A stretch of 19,897 bases of DNA from Candidatus Margulisiibacteriota bacterium. GTDB taxonomy: Bacteria > Margulisbacteria > WOR-1 > XYC2-FULL-46-14 > JAHJBW01. Location of the stretch: contig JAHJBW010000209.1 in the NCBI GenBank assembly GCA_018813405.1, positions 1-19,897 of the forward strand. Reading direction: 5' to 3'. The notes under the pieces are model-generated. The model was not told where the DNA came from. It saw nothing but the letters and a program-made list of their open reading frames with translations, and did no database searches. The translations under genes and the position numbers were made by a program. How positions within the stretch are numbered: the stretch's first letter is position 1; every line of letters starts with the position of its first letter. This document shows, piece by piece, positions 1 through 7,394 of this stretch.

Positions 1-437
1 ACCAGGCTGGCTTCAGATCCCATGATCCTGGCCGCGCCCTGGTGGACAAGCTTGCCGGCATCTTCTTCAAGGTGCACCCTGGTAATGCCGATCCGCTTTT
101 TCTTCCCTTCTACCTCGATCTCAACATGTCCCCCTTCTGCCAGGGGCAGGTCGAACTGTGAGACCTGGTAGTCCTTGGGCAGGTCGGGGTAGAAGTAGTG
201 CTTGCGGGCAAAGACGCTTCTTGGGTTGATCTTGCAGTTCAGGGCAATAGCCGTTTTGATGGCCAATTCGATCGCCTTTTTGTTGGTCACGGGCAAAACT
301 CCGGGTTGGCCGGTGCATACAGGGCAGATGTTGGTATTGGGCTTGTTGCCGAACTTGGTCGAGCAGGAGCAGAACATCTTGCTTTCGGTTAAAAGCTGGC
401 AGTGGGTCTCAAGTCCGATAACGGTTTCGTATTTCAT
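1..437 (-). CDS. gatB: Asp/Glu-tRNA amidotransferase subunit B, 3' end outside window
   Basis: This is the kinase and tRNA-binding subunit of GatCAB, which amidates Glu-tRNA(Gln) and/or Asp-tRNA(Asn) using ammonia supplied by GatA. About 145 N-terminal codons are visible with no internal stop. The start reads MKYETVIGLETH, followed by the family Cys motifs FCSCS and CPVCTGQPG, then YFYPDLPKDYQ and the AEGG segment, all diagnostic of GatB. The ATG at 437 overlaps the gatA stop in an ATGA junction, so it is the last gene of a gatC-gatA-gatB operon and probably translationally coupled to gatA. The gene runs off the left edge of the window; a complete GatB is normally about 470-480 residues. The family call is secure. 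Confidence 0.96.
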   Translation of the reverse strand, partial: MKYETVIGLETHCQLLTESKMFCSCSTKFGNKPNTNICPVCTGQPGVLPVTNKKAIELAIKTAIALNCKINPRSVFARKHYFYPDLPKDYQVSQFDLPLAEGGHVEIEVEGKKKRIGITRVHLEEDAGKLVHQGAARIMGSEASL

Positions 438-1933
438 GTTTTGGGCCTTTTCCTGTGCCACTCGGTATTTTGTTCAAAAGAATAAGCCGCTCTTAATATC
501 GCCGCTTCGTCAAAAGCCTTGCCTATGATCTGGAGGCCAACAGGCAAGTTGCCGTCCATGCCACAGGGGATTGATATCGCTGGCAATCCGGCTAGATTGA
601 CTGGAATGGTCGCAATGTCAGAAATATACATTGACAATGGATCAGATACTTTCTCGCCGATCTTAAAAGCCACCGATGGGGCGGTAGGGGAAATAAGCAC
701 GTCTACCTTGCTAAATGCTTTGTCAAAATCCTGTTTCATAAGTGTACGGGCCTTTAGCGCTTTCAAGTAAAAAGCATCATAATAGCCGGCTGAAAGCGTA
801 TAGGTGCCGATCATTATCCTTCTTTTTACTTCCGGCCCGAAGCCTTCCTGTCTGGTTTTGAAATACATGGACATTAAGTCTTTCTTATGAAGGCGGGGTG
901 ACGTCACCCCGCCTTCAGTTCGCAGGCCATACTTGACCCCATCATACCGGCTCAAGTTCGAGCTGGCTTCTGATGGCGCGATGATGTAATAGGTTGCCAC
1001 CGCGTATTCATAGGTTGGCATTGAAACTTCAAACACCTTTGCCCCAAGCTTTTCAAATATTTTGACAGCCTCTTTAATCGATTTTTTTACACTTTCATCA
1101 ATTCCCTTGCCAAGGACTTCCTTTATAATTCCGATCTTTAATCCCTTAACGTCATTGATGAGGGCTTTTTTGAAGTCGGGCGTTTCAATGTTGACTGAGG
1201 TTGAGTCCTGGCTGTCGTAGCCGGAAATCGCGTTCAACATAATGGCCGAATCAGTTACGTCTTTTGTTAACGGTCCGATCTGGTCAAGAGACGAAGCAAA
1301 AGCCACCAGGCCATAGCGAGAAACCCGGCCGTAGGTTGGTTTAAGACCGACCACCCCGCAAAATGATGCCGGCTGCCTGATAGATCCGCCGGTGTCGGAG
1401 CCCAGGGCCGCGAAGCATTCGTCCGCCGCAACAGCCGCGGCTGATCCGCCGGAAGATCCGCCCGGCACGCATTTGAGGTCACAGGGGTTATGGGTAACAT
1501 GCATGGCGGAATTTTCGGTGGAAGATCCCATGGCAAACTCATCCATATTGGTCTTGCCAATGATGACCGCGCCAGCCGCTTTGAGTTTGTCGACAACAGT
1601 CGCGTTATAGGGTGGGATGTAGTTATACAGGATCTTTGAAGCGCAGGTCGTCAGCGTGCCTTTTGTGCACATGTTATCTTTGATGGCGATGGGGACTCCT
1701 GTCAGGGACCCCGCATTTCCGGCCTTGATCTTTTTGTCCGCTTCGCGGGCCTGATCGAGCGCCTCTTCTTTTGTGAGGGTAATGTAGGCCCTGACCTTGT
1801 CTTCAATTTTCTCGATCTGTTCAAACACGGCCGTTGTCAGTTCGACAGAAGAAGCTTGTTTGTTCTGCAGTAACGCGTGTGCTTCGTGGAGGGTTAATGA
1901 GACGCAATGCATCGCGTCTTTACGGTTATTCAT
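434..1933 (-). CDS. gatA: Asp/Glu-tRNA amidotransferase subunit A
   Basis: This amidase-signature subunit hydrolyses glutamine (or asparagine) and passes ammonia to GatB. It has 499 residues from the chosen start. The Lys/cis-Ser/Ser triad is visible as K85 in PIAIKDN, S160 in PGGSSGGS and S184 in SDTGGSIRQPAS. The reading frame is open upstream to 2005, but the ATG at 1933 (MNNRKD) gives normal family length and overlaps the gatC end by 8 nt; ATG 1912 (MHCVSL) is an alternative. Around residues 339-349 there is an extra stretch, TEGGVTSPRLH, between YGLR and KKDL, where homologues are shorter. It is encoded by a perfect 30-bp palindrome (888-917), so the gene carries an in-frame inserted element yet stays open. 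The TGA stop overlaps the gatB ATG. Confidence 0.96.
   Translation of the reverse strand: MNNRKDAMHCVSLTLHEAHALLQNKQASSVELTTAVFEQIEKIEDKVRAYITLTKEEALDQAREADKKIKAGNAGSLTGVPIAIKDNMCTKGTLTTCASKILYNYIPPYNATVVDKLKAAGAVIIGKTNMDEFAMGSSTENSAMHVTHNPCDLKCVPGGSSGGSAAAVAADECFAALGSDTGGSIRQPASFCGVVGLKPTYGRVSRYGLVAFASSLDQIGPLTKDVTDSAIMLNAISGYDSQDSTSVNIETPDFKKALINDVKGLKIGIIKEVLGKGIDESVKKSIKEAVKIFEKLGAKVFEVSMPTYEYAVATYYIIAPSEASSNLSRYDGVKYGLRTEGGVTSPRLHKKDLMSMYFKTRQEGFGPEVKRRIMIGTYTLSAGYYDAFYLKALKARTLMKQDFDKAFSKVDVLISPTAPSVAFKIGEKVSDPLSMYISDIATIPVNLAGLPAISIPCGMDGNLPVGLQIIGKAFDEAAILRAAYSFEQNTEWHRKRPKT
888..917 (-). repeat. In-frame palindromic element, copy 1 (in gatA)
   Basis: A perfect 30-bp palindrome: 15-bp arm TGAAGGCGGGGTGAC at 888-902 and its reverse complement at 903-917, with no loop. 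It lies wholly inside gatA and is read as (T)EGGVTSPRLH. Outer bases TGAAGGCGG...CCGCCTTCA are shared with two other copies, in tsaD and in the glycosyltransferase gene. In all three the frame is GAA GGC GGN at the left and CGC CTT CAN at the right. It is not a terminator, because it lies mid-gene and has no T-run. Confidence 0.9.
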
Positions 1934-2210
1934 TTTCGATGATCCTCGGTACTTTGAACATATGGTCCTCTTCTTCGGGCGCGTTCTTGAGAATGGCTTC
2001 GACATCTTCGCAGGGCACGGCCTTATCTTCGCGCAGGACGTTTTTCATGGGGATGGCGTGAGAAGTAGGTTCTACTCCCGATGTTTCAAGCCTGTTTATG
2101 GTCTCGGCGTAACCCAGAATAGACGAAAGCTGCTTTTCAAAGAGCTCTTTTTCTTTGTCTGAAAGGCCAAGGCGGGCCAGGCGGGCTATGTGTTCGACGT
2201 TGATATGCAT
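1926..2210 (-). CDS. gatC: Asp/Glu-tRNA amidotransferase subunit C
   Basis: This small 94-residue subunit stabilises the GatA-GatB complex. The N-terminal VEHIARLARLGLSDKEKE, the central SSILGYAETINRL and the later EPTSHAIPMKNVLREDK are typical GatC segments, and the length is typical too. It is the first gene of the gatCAB operon; its TAA stop at 1926-1928 lies inside the start of gatA. There is no Shine-Dalgarno sequence before the ATG. Instead an extended -10 box (TGATATAAT) ends only 5 nt upstream, which suggests a leaderless or nearly leaderless transcript. ATG 2210 is the only start giving the full family N-terminus. Confidence 0.95.
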   Translation of the reverse strand: MHINVEHIARLARLGLSDKEKELFEKQLSSILGYAETINRLETSGVEPTSHAIPMKNVLREDKAVPCEDVEAILKNAPEEEDHMFKVPRIIENE

Positions 2211-2215
2211 GATTT

Positions 2216-2224
2216 ATTATATCA
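2216..2224 (-). promoter_or_regulatory. Extended -10 promoter of gatCAB
   Basis: The minus strand reads TGATATAAT, a perfect TGn extended -10 element, ending 5 nt before the gatC ATG. No good -35 is present; that position falls in the outer arm of the neighbouring inverted repeat. The predicted start site coincides with the gatC start codon. Confidence 0.55.
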
Positions 2225-2229
2225 TATAA

Positions 2230-2299
2230 AACTCACCCCCTTGATCCCCCTCTCTTATTAAGAGAGGGGGATACCGCCGTAAGGCGGAGGGGGTGAGTT
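2230..2299. repeat. Nested inverted repeat (three-way-junction element)
   Basis: Outer arms AACTCACCCCC (2230-2240) and GGGGGTGAGTT (2289-2299) are perfect 11-bp complements. They enclose two further hairpins: TCCCCCTCTCTT/AAGAGAGGGGGA (2245-2256/2260-2271, 12 bp, loop ATT) and CCGCC/GGCGG (2274-2278/2283-2287, loop GTAA). The folded form is a cruciform or three-way junction. The right edge supplies two bases of the TAA stop of the histidine kinase gene at 2298-2300, and the left edge abuts the gatC promoter. GC-rich repeats built on CTCACCCCC...GGGGGTGAG occur in many bacterial genomes. On the minus strand the outer stem is followed by TTTT, so it may also help end kinase transcription. Confidence 0.85.
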
Positions 2300-3581
2300 A
2301 TGTCGGAAGCGTGAACTTAAAGCAGGAGCCTTTGCCCAACCCTTTGGACTCTGCCCATATCTGGCCGCCGTGGGCTTCTATAATGGTCTTGCACAGGGCC
2401 AGGCCAAGGCCGGTACTGCGGACCTTGCTGGCGGATTGGCTGACGGAAAAGAATTTTTCAAACACGCGGGAAAGGTTTTCTTTTTCGATCCCCAGTCCCT
2501 GATCACAAACAGCGACGCTCAGCTGTTTGTGCTTGTTTGTTTCCGCCGAAATGCTGACGGTAGAATTTTCCGCAGAGAACTTCAGCGCGTTTGAAAGCAG
2601 ATTTATCATGACTTGCAATATCTTGCCCTCGTCTATTTCGATGGGAGGGACCTTGCTGGAGATGTTCACGGCAATATTGATCTTTTTGGAATCGTATTGG
2701 GATTGTATCTCTTCCACGGCATTGGTCAGGGTTTTTGAAATATCGCATTTGGACTTTTCAAGCGGCGCGCGTCCGGACTCGATCCTGGAAATGTCCAAAA
2801 GGTCAGAGACCATATCAACTATGCGGCTGGATTGCTTTTTAATTATTTCCAGGTATTTCTTTTGTTCGTCCTTCAGTGGGCCCACCAGCCCGTCAAGGAA
2901 AAGGGAGGTGTATTCCGAAACAGACGTCAGAGGACTGCGTATCTCATGCGCCAGCATGTTCATTAGTTCCGATTTTTCGTCAGAGAGCGATTCGATCCTT
3001 TTTTGTTTTTCCTGCATATTGCTGTTTATGTGGCTTATGCCATCGGCCAAAATGATCGAGAAAAGGAAAAAGGCCGCGATAATGGCAAAGACATAACCGG
3101 GATCAAAGAACAGTGGATTGGGTGCGGGAGCGAAATGGGTGATGGTCCCGCTTGCTTCCAGGTAGTAAGCTGCCCCGAGCATTGCCGTGGCTTCGACCGC
3201 GGAGAAAAAAGATATCCAGACAGGATATACGGTGGCAATGATGGCTATTTCTATGGCAAAGATCAATATGAAAGGGCTGGTTATGCCGCCGGTAAGGTGC
3301 AAAAGAATAGCTACCAGAAGGAAGTCGATAGTTATCCTTGCTAAAATGGCGGCGGGAGAGCTCATGGGCACTGTGAATTTTTTTGTAAGGGCTCCTATGC
3401 CGATAAAATAGGCGCCCGAAAGGAACAATACTGTCAGGATGGGGATGGTAAAAAAATGCAGTTTGCTTATGGCCAGGGTAATGATGACCACAATAAATAT
3501 CCCGAAAAGCACTATCCATCTGGTGCGCAAAAGCCAGGCGCTTTTGTTCTCTAGACTCGCAAAATTGCTACTCTCGTCCAT
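2298..3581 (-). CDS. Membrane-bound sensor histidine kinase
   Basis: 427 residues from the chosen start. Residues about 18-180 contain roughly six hydrophobic segments forming a membrane sensor domain with the motif LTGGITSPFIL, shared with the neighbouring kinase. The HisKA domain has phosphoacceptor H212 in MLAHEIRSPL. The HATPase domain shows the N box (LLSNALKFS), G1 (CDQGLGI), F box (FEKFF) and G2 (GTGLGLALCKTI). It is a paralogue of both halves of the 860-residue kinase upstream. The frame is open to 3647, but ATG 3581 (MDESSNF) sits 7 nt after a TATAAT box and avoids overlapping the previous gene; ATG 3590 is an alternative. There is no Shine-Dalgarno site. No response regulator is adjacent, so the partner is unknown. 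The stop codon lies on the edge of an inverted repeat. Confidence 0.9.
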   Translation of the reverse strand: MDESSNFASLENKSAWLLRTRWIVLFGIFIVVIITLAISKLHFFTIPILTVLFLSGAYFIGIGALTKKFTVPMSSPAAILARITIDFLLVAILLHLTGGITSPFILIFAIEIAIIATVYPVWISFFSAVEATAMLGAAYYLEASGTITHFAPAPNPLFFDPGYVFAIIAAFFLFSIILADGISHINSNMQEKQKRIESLSDEKSELMNMLAHEIRSPLTSVSEYTSLFLDGLVGPLKDEQKKYLEIIKKQSSRIVDMVSDLLDISRIESGRAPLEKSKCDISKTLTNAVEEIQSQYDSKKINIAVNISSKVPPIEIDEGKILQVMINLLSNALKFSAENSTVSISAETNKHKQLSVAVCDQGLGIEKENLSRVFEKFFSVSQSASKVRSTGLGLALCKTIIEAHGGQIWAESKGLGKGSCFKFTLPT

Positions 3582-3588
3582 AGTGCAC

Positions 3589-3616
3589 ATTATAAACGAA
3601 AGCGGGGATGTTTCAA
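3589..3616 (-). promoter_or_regulatory. Sigma70-type promoter before the single histidine kinase gene
   Basis: -35 TTGAAA (3611-3616), 16-bp spacer, -10 TATAAT (3589-3594). The expected start site is at 3582-3581, that is, at the ATG, so the mRNA would be leaderless or have a 1-nt leader. The -35 lies just after the stop codon of the upstream kinase gene. Confidence 0.6.
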
Positions 3617-3624
3617 GATGGAAA

Positions 3625-6207
3625 TTATGCCGGAAGGGTAAAAACAAAAGTTGCGCCGTTGCCCGCGCCCTCGGAATTGGCCCATATCTTTCCGCCGTGG
3701 GCCTCTATAATGATCTTGCAAAGCGCCAGCCCCAGGCCCGTGCCCTTTACTTTGACTGATTCTTCGGATGCTGAATAGAATTTGTCAAAAACTTTTTTAA
3801 GGTCCTTTTTGATTATCCCCATGCCCTCGTCCTTTATCTTGACAATGATATTCTTATTGCTTTCCTTGGCAGTTATGTGTATCTTTGAATGTTCGGGAGA
3901 GAATTTCAGGGCGTTCGAGAGCAGGTTGACCAGTACCTGCGATATTTTATTTTTGTCCGCGGATATCTTCAAGAGGTCGGCCGGAACATCCACTAGAATT
4001 GATATGTCTTTTCTGTCGAATTGCGGTTTTATTGAATCGACCGCATTTTTAATGGTTTCCCCGATATTTATATCCTGTCTGTTTATCTTGATCTGGCCAA
4101 ATTCTATCTTTGAAATGTCTATCAAGTCTGAGGTGGTGTTTAAGATGCGTTCACATTGTCTTAAAAGAGATAAAAGATGGGTCTTTTGTGTCTCATCGGG
4201 GATCTCTTCCGGGTCTTCAATGGACCTGGTAACGCTCTTTTTTATCTCCAACACCGGTTCGCGCAGTTTATATTCCATAATGTTCATCAGTTCGGATTTT
4301 TCCAGGGTCAACTCGTCTATCTGAACGCGTTTTTGCTTTATCATATCGGCCATTTGGGACAGGCCGTAAGACACTACCATGGCTATTAAAAAGAAGGTTG
4401 CCGACATGGTAAAAGCAAAGCCCGGATCATTATAGGCAAATGTGCGGAACGCTCCTCCGCTCTCTATAAAAGCTATTATAGCTATCAGCAGGGACATCTG
4501 GCAGGCCATGATATAAGCGAAAAGTTTTGGATAAAAAATGACGAAAAAGGACAATTCCATTATGTACAACATAATGAAGGGACTGTTCATCCCGCCGGTG
4601 AAGAAAATGATGAAAGCGACCAGGATAGTGTCGAGGGTTGACCTTATGTAGGCCCCCCAGGTAGTGCGAAAAAATGGGGTTGTTTTTGTCAAAAGCAATA
4701 TCAACAATTGGTTTGCAAGCCCAATGGCCCCAATAACTGCCAGTGGGACCAAAGGGTAGTCCATATTGAAGACAAAAACAGATATAATTATTATAACTAT
4801 AAAACCGCTTGTTATGATCCCTCGTATTTTGTTTATCCAGAGCACTTGCTTTTCGTGTTCGCCTATGATGACATTTTTGTCCGTTTGTTCAAGGCTTTTT
4901 AAGGTCTTTGGCCCTGCTTCAACCGGCAGGATGATCTTTATAGAAGCTCCCTTTCCCGGTCCGTCGGATTCCGCCCATATCTTTCCGCCATGGTCTTCTA
5001 TGATGGTAGTGCAGAAGGAAAGTCCCAGGCCGGCCCCTTTTATGCCGGTTTTTTCGTCGACCGCGGAAAAAAACTTTTTGAAAATGTTCTTGATATCTTC
5101 TTTGCTGATCCCCTTGCCGTTGTCTTTTATTTCGATCAAAAGAGATCCGCCGTTCTTGCCATAAGCTTTAGCATTTATGGTGATCCGGCTGTTGTCCGGC
5201 GAATTGTTGGCCGCGTTCGTTAAAAGTTGAAAGAATGCCTGGGCAAAATGTTTTTCGTCGAGCATTGGCTCGGGCAGGCCGGGAGTAAGATCGATAGAGA
5301 CCGCAATGCCTTTTTTTGCGATCATGGGCTTTATTTCCCGCAGGGCTTTTTCGATCACAATATTTAGAGGGGTTTTCTTCCTGGAAAGTTTTACGATCCC
5401 CGACTCGATCCTGGCGATGTCGAGAATGGTATTGGTCAATTCGACTGCTTCTTTCGCTTTTTTCACAACGAAGCGGCAGGTATTTTTTAGCGGGTCGTTT
5501 ACGCTTCCAGCCAGGCCTTCAAGGAATATCGAGCCGTATTCTTTTATGGTGGTCAGCGGCGTCCGAAGCTCGTGAGCCAGCATGTTCATGAACTCTACTT
5601 TTTCGTTCAAAAGGGCAATATGTTCATTTTGTTTTCTTTTTAACTTATCGCCCATAAAGGAATAGCCGTAAACAGAAGTTATGGAGATAAGAAAGAAGGT
5701 CATGAAAATAGCGAAAGAGTAGCCGGGGTTGCCGGCTTCGCGCACCACAATATGGGGTATTATCCCCATGGCCTCGGTAAAGCTAATAACCGCCACGAAA
5801 AAGGACATTTGAAAAGCGAACGCGTAAGCAAACCATCTTGGCCAGTATATGGCAAAAACGCATAGTTCCATTATGTATAGCAGTATAAAGGGGCTGTTGA
5901 TACCGCCTGTGAAGTGGATAACGAAGGCGACCAGGATAACATCGACCGTGGACCTGATATACGCTCCCGCGGTCGTTCGTATCAGTTTTACCCTTTTTGA
6001 AAGGGCCTTGGTTATTATTACATTGGCCAGGGCCAGTCCAACAATGATGGTAAGGGGGATAAGCGGGTAATTCAGCTTGCTGACAAATATGGAAACAACA
6101 AAGATAAGCAGGACAAGCAGGGTAAATATCCCTCTTATCCTGTTGATCCACAGGGCCTTGTCTTTGTCTTCCTGTAATAGGGCGTCTTCTTTTTGTTCGG
6201 AATTCAT
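3625..6207 (-). CDS. Fused tandem membrane histidine kinase; second half lacks the phosphoacceptor His
   Basis: 860 residues made of two complete copies of the same kinase architecture. Copy 1 (about 15-428) has a multi-pass sensor domain, HisKA with H212 in MLAHELRTPL, and HATPase motifs N331, DNGKGI and GAGLGLSFC. Copy 2 (about 450-860) repeats the start (LWINKIRGI versus LWINRIRGI), the membrane domain with FTGGMNSPFI, and a HATPase domain with LLSNALKFS, DEGMGI and GTGLGLALC. Its HisKA box reads IMEYKLREPV, so the His is replaced by Y646 and the next Glu by Lys. Copy 2 therefore cannot be phosphorylated at the usual site, although its ATP-binding motifs look intact. It may phosphorylate copy 1 or act as a pseudokinase sensor. 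It presumably arose by gene duplication and fusion. There is no Shine-Dalgarno site, and a -10 box sits 6 nt before the ATG. Confidence 0.92.
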   Translation of the reverse strand: MNSEQKEDALLQEDKDKALWINRIRGIFTLLVLLIFVVSIFVSKLNYPLIPLTIIVGLALANVIITKALSKRVKLIRTTAGAYIRSTVDVILVAFVIHFTGGINSPFILLYIMELCVFAIYWPRWFAYAFAFQMSFFVAVISFTEAMGIIPHIVVREAGNPGYSFAIFMTFFLISITSVYGYSFMGDKLKRKQNEHIALLNEKVEFMNMLAHELRTPLTTIKEYGSIFLEGLAGSVNDPLKNTCRFVVKKAKEAVELTNTILDIARIESGIVKLSRKKTPLNIVIEKALREIKPMIAKKGIAVSIDLTPGLPEPMLDEKHFAQAFFQLLTNAANNSPDNSRITINAKAYGKNGGSLLIEIKDNGKGISKEDIKNIFKKFFSAVDEKTGIKGAGLGLSFCTTIIEDHGGKIWAESDGPGKGASIKIILPVEAGPKTLKSLEQTDKNVIIGEHEKQVLWINKIRGIITSGFIVIIIISVFVFNMDYPLVPLAVIGAIGLANQLLILLLTKTTPFFRTTWGAYIRSTLDTILVAFIIFFTGGMNSPFIMLYIMELSFFVIFYPKLFAYIMACQMSLLIAIIAFIESGGAFRTFAYNDPGFAFTMSATFFLIAMVVSYGLSQMADMIKQKRVQIDELTLEKSELMNIMEYKLREPVLEIKKSVTRSIEDPEEIPDETQKTHLLSLLRQCERILNTTSDLIDISKIEFGQIKINRQDINIGETIKNAVDSIKPQFDRKDISILVDVPADLLKISADKNKISQVLVNLLSNALKFSPEHSKIHITAKESNKNIIVKIKDEGMGIIKKDLKKVFDKFYSASEESVKVKGTGLGLALCKIIIEAHGGKIWANSEGAGNGATFVFTLPA

Positions 6208-6213
6208 GTAGAT

Positions 6214-6242
6214 AGTATATTATTGACCAGATTAGGAGTAAA
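6214..6242 (-). promoter_or_regulatory. Promoter before the fused kinase gene
   Basis: -35 TTTACT (6237-6242), 17-bp spacer, -10 TATACT (6214-6219). Six nucleotides separate the -10 from the ATG at 6207, placing the predicted +1 exactly on the A of the start codon (leaderless). The -35 is only a 4/6 match. Confidence 0.45.
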
Positions 6243-6243
6243 G

Positions 6244-7278
6244 CTAAATTTTCAGGCTGGCAACCGGTTTTATCGACAGGTCGGCGAACTCTTTTTTCTT
6301 GAATTTATAGCAGGCAACAGCGCCGATCATGGCGGCGTTGTCGGTGCAGAGGGAGAGGGGGGGTATATGAAGGCGGAAAATCGCCCGCCCTGAGCGAGGC
6401 CGAAGGGATTTTCCGCCTTCATTAACACGCTTCTCAAACGCTTCCCTCAAGCCCGAATTTGCGGACACCCCGCCCGCCAGGCAAATGGTCTTAACCTTTT
6501 TGTCTTTGGCCGCCTGAAGGGTCTTTTCTACCAGAACATCTACCACCGCGGCCTGGAATGATGCCGCCAGGTCCTCCACCTTAAAGCCTTTATGCTTGTT
6601 TACAAAATTAATTACGCCCGTCTTGATACCGCTAAAGCTAAAATCGTAGCCGAAGTTCCTCTCGATCATAGGACGCTTGAACTCGATGGCGTGCGGGTTG
6701 CCGTGCTGTGCCAGCCCGTCGATGACAGGCCCGCCCGGATAGCCAAGCTTTAATACACGCGCCACCTTGTCAAAGGCTTCACCGGCCGCGTCGTCCCTGG
6801 TCCTCCCCAGGGTCTCGTACTGGCCAGCTTTCTTGGCATAAACGATCGAGGTGTGCCCTCAGGAGACGATCAGGCAGATGAAGGGGAAGCGAGGGGGCTT
6901 AGCAGCGTGGGGCCCCAGGAAGTTGGCGTAGATGTGTCCTTCAAGGTGATTTACGCCTATCAGGGGTATTTTGCACGACCAGGCAAAGGCTTTGGCAGCG
7001 CACAGGCCTATGAGTAGCGATCCCACCAGTCCGGGGCCGTAGGTACAGGCTACCGCATCGATCTTTTTGAATGAGGTCTTGGCTTTATCGAGCGCTTCCT
7101 GAATGACGGGGCTAATTAGCTCAATATGCTTTCTTGATGCGATCTCCGGCACGATCCCGCCGTATTTTTGGTGGAACTCGGTTTGTGTAGCAACGACGTT
7201 AGATAGTATCTTATTGCCTGAAGATACTACTGCGGCAGATGTTTCGTCGCATGATGTTTCGATGGCTAGGATATGCAT
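6244..7278 (-). pseudogene. tsaD: tRNA t6A37 threonylcarbamoyltransferase TsaD, interrupted by an in-frame TGA
   Basis: TsaD transfers threonylcarbamoyl from TC-AMP to A37 of ANN-decoding tRNAs and is normally essential. The N-terminus MHILAIETSCDETS, the metal-binding HLEGH (H111, H115), and the C-terminal LAGGVSANS and PPLSLCTDNAAMIG are family hallmarks. At codon 140 (6859-6861) the frame reads VS-TGA-GHTS where the family has VSGGHTS, so a conserved Gly codon (GGA expected) has become TGA. The frame is otherwise intact through to the stop at 6244, with no compensating start or ribosome site downstream. The options are a nonsense mutation, a sequence error, or readthrough. A second oddity is a 54-bp palindromic insertion (6368-6421) adding about 18 residues just before IPPLSL. 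The gene has its own promoter, divergent from the yjbQ homologue. Confidence 0.9.
6367..6422 (-). repeat. In-frame palindromic element, copy 2 (in tsaD), with nested hairpin
   Basis: Perfect 16-bp arms: ATGAAGGCGGAAAATC (6367-6382) and its reverse complement (6407-6422). The core TGAAGG...CCTTCA unit is 54 bp, exactly 24 bp (8 codons) longer than the 30-bp copies in gatA and the glycosyltransferase gene. The extra interior contains a CCCTGAGC...GAAGGG stem (6388-6407), a hairpin motif that recurs in many bacterial genomes. It is translated in frame as EGGKS...FRLH, the same phase as the other two copies. Confidence 0.9.
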
Positions 7279-7300
7279 ATGCTATTTGGAATTACTTTCT

Positions 7301-7330
7301 ATTATAACATGGCCAAAAATAGTCCGGCAA
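7301..7330 (-). promoter_or_regulatory. Promoter of tsaD
   Basis: -35 TTGCCG (7325-7330), 18-bp spacer, -10 TATAAT (7301-7306). The predicted start is near 7294, giving a leader of about 16 nt without an obvious Shine-Dalgarno site. The -35 overlaps the first of three TCCGGCA repeats. Confidence 0.5.
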
Positions 7331-7355
7331 TAATCCGGCAGTTATCCGGCAATGC
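7323..7355. repeat. Three 11-bp direct repeats (TCCGGCA core)
   Basis: TCCGGCAATAA, TCCGGCAGTTA and TCCGGCAATGC follow each other at 7323, 7334 and 7345. All share TCCGGCA at an exact 11-bp period, about one helical turn. They lie between the divergent promoters of tsaD and the yjbQ homologue, overlapping the tsaD -35 and ending 4 bp before the yjbQ -35. The phasing fits a cooperative operator, but the regulator is unknown. Confidence 0.7.
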
Positions 7356-7359
7356 CCTC

Positions 7360-7388
7360 TTGCCATTTCCCTCCCAACACCTTAAAAT
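7360..7388 (+). promoter_or_regulatory. Promoter of the yjbQ homologue
   Basis: -35 TTGCCA (7360-7365, 5/6 match), 17-bp spacer, -10 TAAAAT (7383-7388, 5/6). The ATG at 7395 falls exactly on the predicted +1, and there is no Shine-Dalgarno sequence in between, so a leaderless mRNA is likely. Confidence 0.65.
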
Positions 7389-7394
7389 TAAACT

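Noticed and set aside
888..917. Intrinsic terminator or attenuator in gatA
   Set aside because: The palindrome has no loop and no T-run, lies mid-gene, and belongs to a family of coding palindromes.
6859..6861. Selenocysteine codon in tsaD
   Set aside because: The position is a conserved Gly in SGGHTS, not a redox Cys, and TsaD is not a known selenoprotein family.
6244..7278. Alternative genetic code with TGA read as Gly
   Set aside because: gatA, the GNAT, DUF2156 and receiver genes end at TGA in the expected places, several as ATGA overlaps with the next start, so TGA is a normal stop here. Only tsaD has an internal TGA.
7323..7355. CRISPR array
   Set aside because: Repeat unit is only 7-11 bp with no spacers and no cas genes nearby.
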